Positions 62,222 to 64,000 of a DNA stretch of 64,000 nucleotides are shown piece after piece. Location: NCBI GenBank assembly GCA_023548195.1, contig JAJHZJ010000252.1, positions 2,239,395 to 2,303,394 on the forward strand, read 5' to 3'. A program made the translations under genes and the position numbers. Source of the stretch: Bettongia penicillata ogilbyi (lineage: Eukaryota; Chordata; Mammalia; Diprotodontia; Potoroidae). Each line of letters starts with the position of its first letter. Positions within the stretch are counted from its first letter, which is position 1. The notes below the pieces were generated by a model. It made no database searches. It saw only the letters and a list, made by a program, of their open reading frames with translations, and was not told the DNA's origin.

Positions 62222-62640
62222 GCTTACATTAATCACACACAGATCACAGAAGATATAAGAGTTGGAAGGGACCCCAGAGGCCGCGTCTGACCAAGAATCC
62301 CCCCTACATGATGGCAAAATGGTCATCCAGTCTTTGCTTGAAAATGTCTAGTAATGGGGAACCTAAGAAGTGGGTGAGGGAGGGAGGAGAAGTAGAAGCC
62401 GTTACGTTTTTCTATAGCTTCAAAACTAAGGAAGTTTTTCTGATGTCAAGTGGAAATGCCTCCCTGAACCTTCTGCCTTCTGGTATCGAAAAGAAAAATG
62501 TTTTTGCACAGATCCCCCTTCAGCTGTTTGAACAGGTAACTCTTGTATTCCCTAGACTTTTCTGCGCGGCTAAACTTCTGCATAGCTTGGTTTCTTTGCA
62601 TCTTTGTAGCCCTCTTTTACAAAGTAGTAGTCTCCTCTAA
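62222..62640 (-). mobile_element. CR1/L3-type LINE 3' region remnant
   Basis: Antisense CR1-like blocks in order: gaagatataagagttggaag, ggaccccagaggccgc, tcatccagtctttgcttgaa, aactaaggaagtttttctga, tggaaatgcctccctgaacc, ttctgccttctggtatcg, gtagccctcttttac. A 110-codon plus-strand ORF here is a by-product. Confidence 0.65.
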
Positions 62641-62967
62641 TAGCTCTAGCTTGCTACAGTCTGGTGCCCTAGGTCCTACCCCTAGCTGCTAAGGAACGGG
62701 TTAACTCTGGTCTTTGCTTGTTGAGGAGGGTGTTACTACCCTCAGCAGGCATTTTATATCATTCCCAATCCATTCTTCTTTCATCGTGGAGTCTTTAAAT
62801 TCATTCTCCAGTTTCTAACTAACAGTAGAGGGTTTAAGAATTAATTTCCTAGTAACCCTCTAGATATTTCTTCGAGCATCTGGCAGTGGGTATAGTACAG
62901 CTACCACATCTTCTTCCATACTGTCAATAACCAACCTCCCCCTCACCAAATCAATGTCAGACAATCA
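62641..62967. other. Unassigned stretch
   Basis: About 330 bp. May extend the CR1 remnant, but no clear block is visible. Confidence 0.35.
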
Positions 62968-63250
62968 AGGCATCTAAGGGTGCAGTGAAAAGAGCTCTGG
63001 ACTTGGGGTCTAGAAGATCTGAACTCAAATCCTGCCAGACAAGTTCAAACTCAGTCTCAAATACTTACTCCTAGCTGTGTGACCCAAGGCAAATCATTTA
63101 ATCTCTGTCTGCCTCAGTTTCCTCATCTATAAAATGAAGATAATAATAGCACCTACCTCCCAGAGTTGTTCTGACGATCAAATGAGATGATATTTGTAAA
63201 GTGCGTTGTAAACCTTAAAGCACTATAAAAATTCCTGTTTTTATTATTAA
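62968..63250 (+). mobile_element. MIR-like SINE, full length
   Basis: aagggtgcagtgaaaagagc head, tgaactcaaatcctgccag, ctagctgtgtgacccaaggc, ctgcctcagtttcctcatct, aagataataatagcacctac, gatgatatttgtaaagtgcg, aaaccttaaagcactataaa. Confidence 0.95.
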
Positions 63251-63254
63251 ATGA

Positions 63255-63382
63255 TGAAGATGCGTGGGGCATCAGTCTAACCACTATAGATACAAAGACT
63301 GAGTAAAAGCAGTCCTTTCCCTCAAGCAGCTTCTATTTATCCAGTGGGGGAAATAACAAGTGCATAAACAACTGCAGTCAAT
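63255..63382 (-). mobile_element. L2 3' end fragment
   Basis: Antisense: ctaaccactatagatacaaag, gtcctttccctcaagcagct, tccagtgggggaaataac. Confidence 0.7.
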
Positions 63383-63399
63383 TCAATTTAAGAACCTTT

Positions 63400-63595
63400 T
63401 TAAAAAATGTTCATTGTATTTATTTTTTATTTTGAATTTATGGAATAAAACAAGCATTTCCATAACACAGTATAATAAAAAGATGATCAACATGAAAGCA
63501 TAAATCTATTGTGTACAATTTGCTATTCCTTTTAAATATACAAGAAAGTTATCACGTAAATTTATTTTTTCCATTTTTGTCTTCCCTCCTCCACC
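63400..63595. mobile_element. Dispersed repeat, probably L1-related 3' sequence, tentative
   Basis: aataaaacaagcatttcca, taacacagtataataaaaag, tgctattccttttaaatata and aagttatcacgtaaattt are wording I associate with a common marsupial interspersed repeat, but I cannot place it firmly. Confidence 0.4.
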
Positions 63596-63596
63596 T

Positions 63597-63735
63597 CAGT
63601 GAAATACCTACTATGTTCCAGACACCCTCCTAAGAGCCGAGGATACAAAAAAAAACAAAAAAAGTCAGTCCCTGCCCTCAAGGAGTTTATAATACGATGG
63701 AGAAGACAACACACAAAAACAAGCCAAAAAGAGGG
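63597..63735 (-). mobile_element. L2 3' end fragment
   Basis: Antisense: gtgaaatacctactatgttc, cagacaccctcctaagagc, cagtccctgccctcaaggag, tttataatacgatgg. A second copy, because its order relative to 63255-63382 does not fit one element. Confidence 0.85.
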
Positions 63736-63736
63736 T

Positions 63737-64000
63737 GTATGTATGTGTGTGTGTGCATATATGTGCGTACGTATATGTGTGTACGTGTACATGTGTGAGT
63801 GTGTCTATGTGTGTATGTCTGTATATGTGTATGTGTGTATAAGTGTGTATCTGTATGTGTGTATGTATGTGCGTGTGTTTGTATATATGTGTGTATACAT
63901 ATGTTTGTATGTGTGTATACATGTGTATGTGTGAGGTATATATGTGTATGAGTGTATATGTGTGTAAGTACGTGTATGTATATATGTTTCTGTATATGTG
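63737..64000. repeat. (TG)n-rich microsatellite running off the window
   Basis: About 260 bp of tg/ta/tatg units with many interruptions, continuing beyond the edge. Its alternating purine-pyrimidine character could favour Z-DNA. ORFs on both strands here (85-111 codons of Tyr/Val/Cys/Met or His/Thr/Ile repeats) are artefacts. Confidence 0.97.

Noticed and set aside
62308..62640. 110-codon plus-strand ORF
   Set aside because: Lies within a CR1/L3 3' region in antisense; no domain.
63562..63934. Overlapping 76-111-codon ORFs on both strands
   Set aside because: Products of the TG/TA microsatellite; repetitive Tyr/Val/Cys and His/Thr patterns.

Overview
The window looks like intergenic or deep intronic DNA from a marsupial nuclear genome. 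The evidence is the repeat content, read by eye from remembered consensus sequences: tRNA/CORE-SINEs whose 3' tail contains the block ccagtatctttgccaagaaa (MAR1-type, BovB/RTE-like tail), a second SINE type ending in an RTE-type tail, abundant MIR-like and L2/CR1 remnants, and LINE-1 3' ends with a marsupial-style ORF2 C-terminus. CpG is scarce and the sequence is AT-rich overall. I cannot assign a species. I found no host protein-coding exon, rRNA, tRNA gene, CRISPR array or bacterial feature.

Layout. 1-4.4 kb: SINE and CR1 remnants, an old endogenous retrovirus pol fragment on the minus strand, and an L1 3' end. 4.4-8 kb: minus-strand L2/CR1 ORF2 remnant split by an RTE-tailed SINE. 8.1-11 kb: minus-strand LINE-1 relative with 5' region, ORF1 and 3' end but no room for ORF2 (HAL1-like), carrying a nested L1 3' end. 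11.5-14.5 kb: L2 and decayed L1 ORF2/3' end. 14.5-21 kb: mostly unique DNA with scattered SINEs and an internally deleted Tigger1-like DNA transposon (18.77-19.38 kb). 21-23.2 kb: SINEs, a perfect 56-bp palindrome and a possible solo LTR. 23.5-31.9 kb: several RTE 3' ends, RTE-tailed and MAR1 SINEs, tetranucleotide arrays and nested insertions. 32-39 kb: CA arrays, a mariner MITE, RTE reverse transcriptase remnant and L2. 39-46 kb: mixed fragments. 46.7-47.3 kb: a repeat-free, motif-rich segment, the best regulatory candidate. 47.5-53 kb: purine and CTTC arrays, an L1 with a clear target-site duplication, L2 RT. 53-64 kb: L1 pair in inverted orientation, MIR/L2/CR1 fragments and a TG-rich end.

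The parts do not form an operon or pathway. What the sequence records is a history of transposition: at least seven insertions have recognisable target-site duplications, and several sit inside older elements, giving a relative order MIR/L2 first, then MAR1, RTE and L1. Family names are from memory; a RepeatMasker run with a marsupial library would be the decisive check.
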